Positions 63,840-64,000 of a stretch of DNA of 64,000 bases are shown in pieces. The notes under the pieces are model-generated. The model searched no databases and was not told where the DNA came from. It was given only the letters and a program-made list of their open reading frames with translations. Source of the DNA: Tetrahymena thermophila SB210 (lineage: Eukaryota > Ciliophora > Oligohymenophorea > Hymenostomatida > Tetrahymenidae). The DNA is taken from positions 744,001-808,000 of the forward strand of contig NW_002476188.1 of NCBI RefSeq assembly GCF_000189635.1. Direction: 5' to 3'. Positions within the stretch are counted from its first letter, which is position 1. Every line of letters starts with the position of its first letter. The translations under genes were made by a program, and so were the position numbers.

Positions 63840-64000
63840 ATGGAAGGATATTTAAAAAAATAGATTAATCCCTTTTACTGGAAAGATCGCTACTTTATCC
63901 TGCATGAAGATTGTTTGATATATTCAGAAACTCAAGGTTCTGAAAAGAAGGGTACCATTCATCTTAAGATAGCAGATATTATCTAAGTTCCAGAAGATCC
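63840..64000 (+). CDS. PH-domain protein, N-terminal part (cut by window end)
   Basis: ATG at 63840 follows an A-rich leader and opens with MEGYLKKQINPFYWKDRYF, the start of a pleckstrin-homology domain (GyL.K......W+.RyF.L), continuing LHEDCLIYSETQGSEKKG and IHLKIADII. That covers the first three to four strands. PH domains bind phosphoinositides or proteins at membranes; a PH domain right at the N-terminus is common in oxysterol-binding proteins and in several ciliate families, so the class cannot be told from 53 codons. Confidence 0.75.

Noticed and set aside
1-64000. Telomere repeats, CRISPR arrays, rRNA, retrovirus-like or Polinton-like elements
   Set aside because: I looked for CCCCAA runs, regularly spaced repeats, rRNA landmarks, integrase or reverse-transcriptase motifs and long terminal repeats, and saw none.

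Overview
The window reads as ciliate nuclear DNA, most likely Tetrahymena thermophila or a very close relative. It is roughly four-fifths A+T by eye. Its genes stay open only if TAA and TAG are read as glutamine and TGA is the sole stop, and they carry short AT-rich GT..AG introns. A GCN5 gene, once spliced, gives a 418-residue protein whose catalytic glutamate is residue 122, the published numbering for Tetrahymena Gcn5. No CCCCAA telomere repeats, tRNAs, rRNAs or CRISPR arrays are visible. The sequence alone does not settle whether this is macronuclear or micronuclear DNA.

Left part (about 0.8-27.1 kb). Three very large paralogous genes lie on the minus strand (842-6205, 10093-16451, 18686-27113). 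Each encodes the same architecture: N-terminal membrane helix, extracellular Cache-like region, second helix with a HAMP-like linker, one or two TPR units, a long Gln/Asn-rich stretch, and a C-terminal von Willebrand A-like region split by a low-complexity insertion that grows from about 230 to 400 to 670 residues. All three have the first intron at the same site and phase. Between copies 1 and 2 sit a plus-strand TPR gene and a minus-strand dUTPase gene. The first intron of copy 1 holds a 286-bp MITE-like inverted repeat bounded by TTAA.

Middle part (28-39 kb, all minus): a four-exon gene whose 565-residue product aligns by eye with MKKS/BBS6-type chaperonins; an intronless Gln-rich protein; a protein with a LisH-like start; and a small charged protein that may be its neighbour or its 5' part.

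Right part (42-59 kb, all plus): GCN5 (acetyltransferase plus bromodomain); a C2orf81-like gene; an 871-bp tandem duplication of noncoding DNA; a protein with a PAS-like C-terminal region; a DHHC-family gene with a degenerate catalytic motif and an apparent one-base frameshift; and a Cdc20/Cdh1-type APC/C activator. Then come a minus-strand nucleolar RRM protein (NIFK/Nop15 type) and the first 53 codons of a PH-domain protein cut by the window edge.

Functional links are limited. dUTPase (S phase) and the APC/C activator (cell-cycle exit) each have an E2F-type octamer upstream, which suggests shared cell-cycle control. The three receptor-like genes are a local expansion by duplication. All splice models are by eye from frame, phase and GT/AG, without transcript data.
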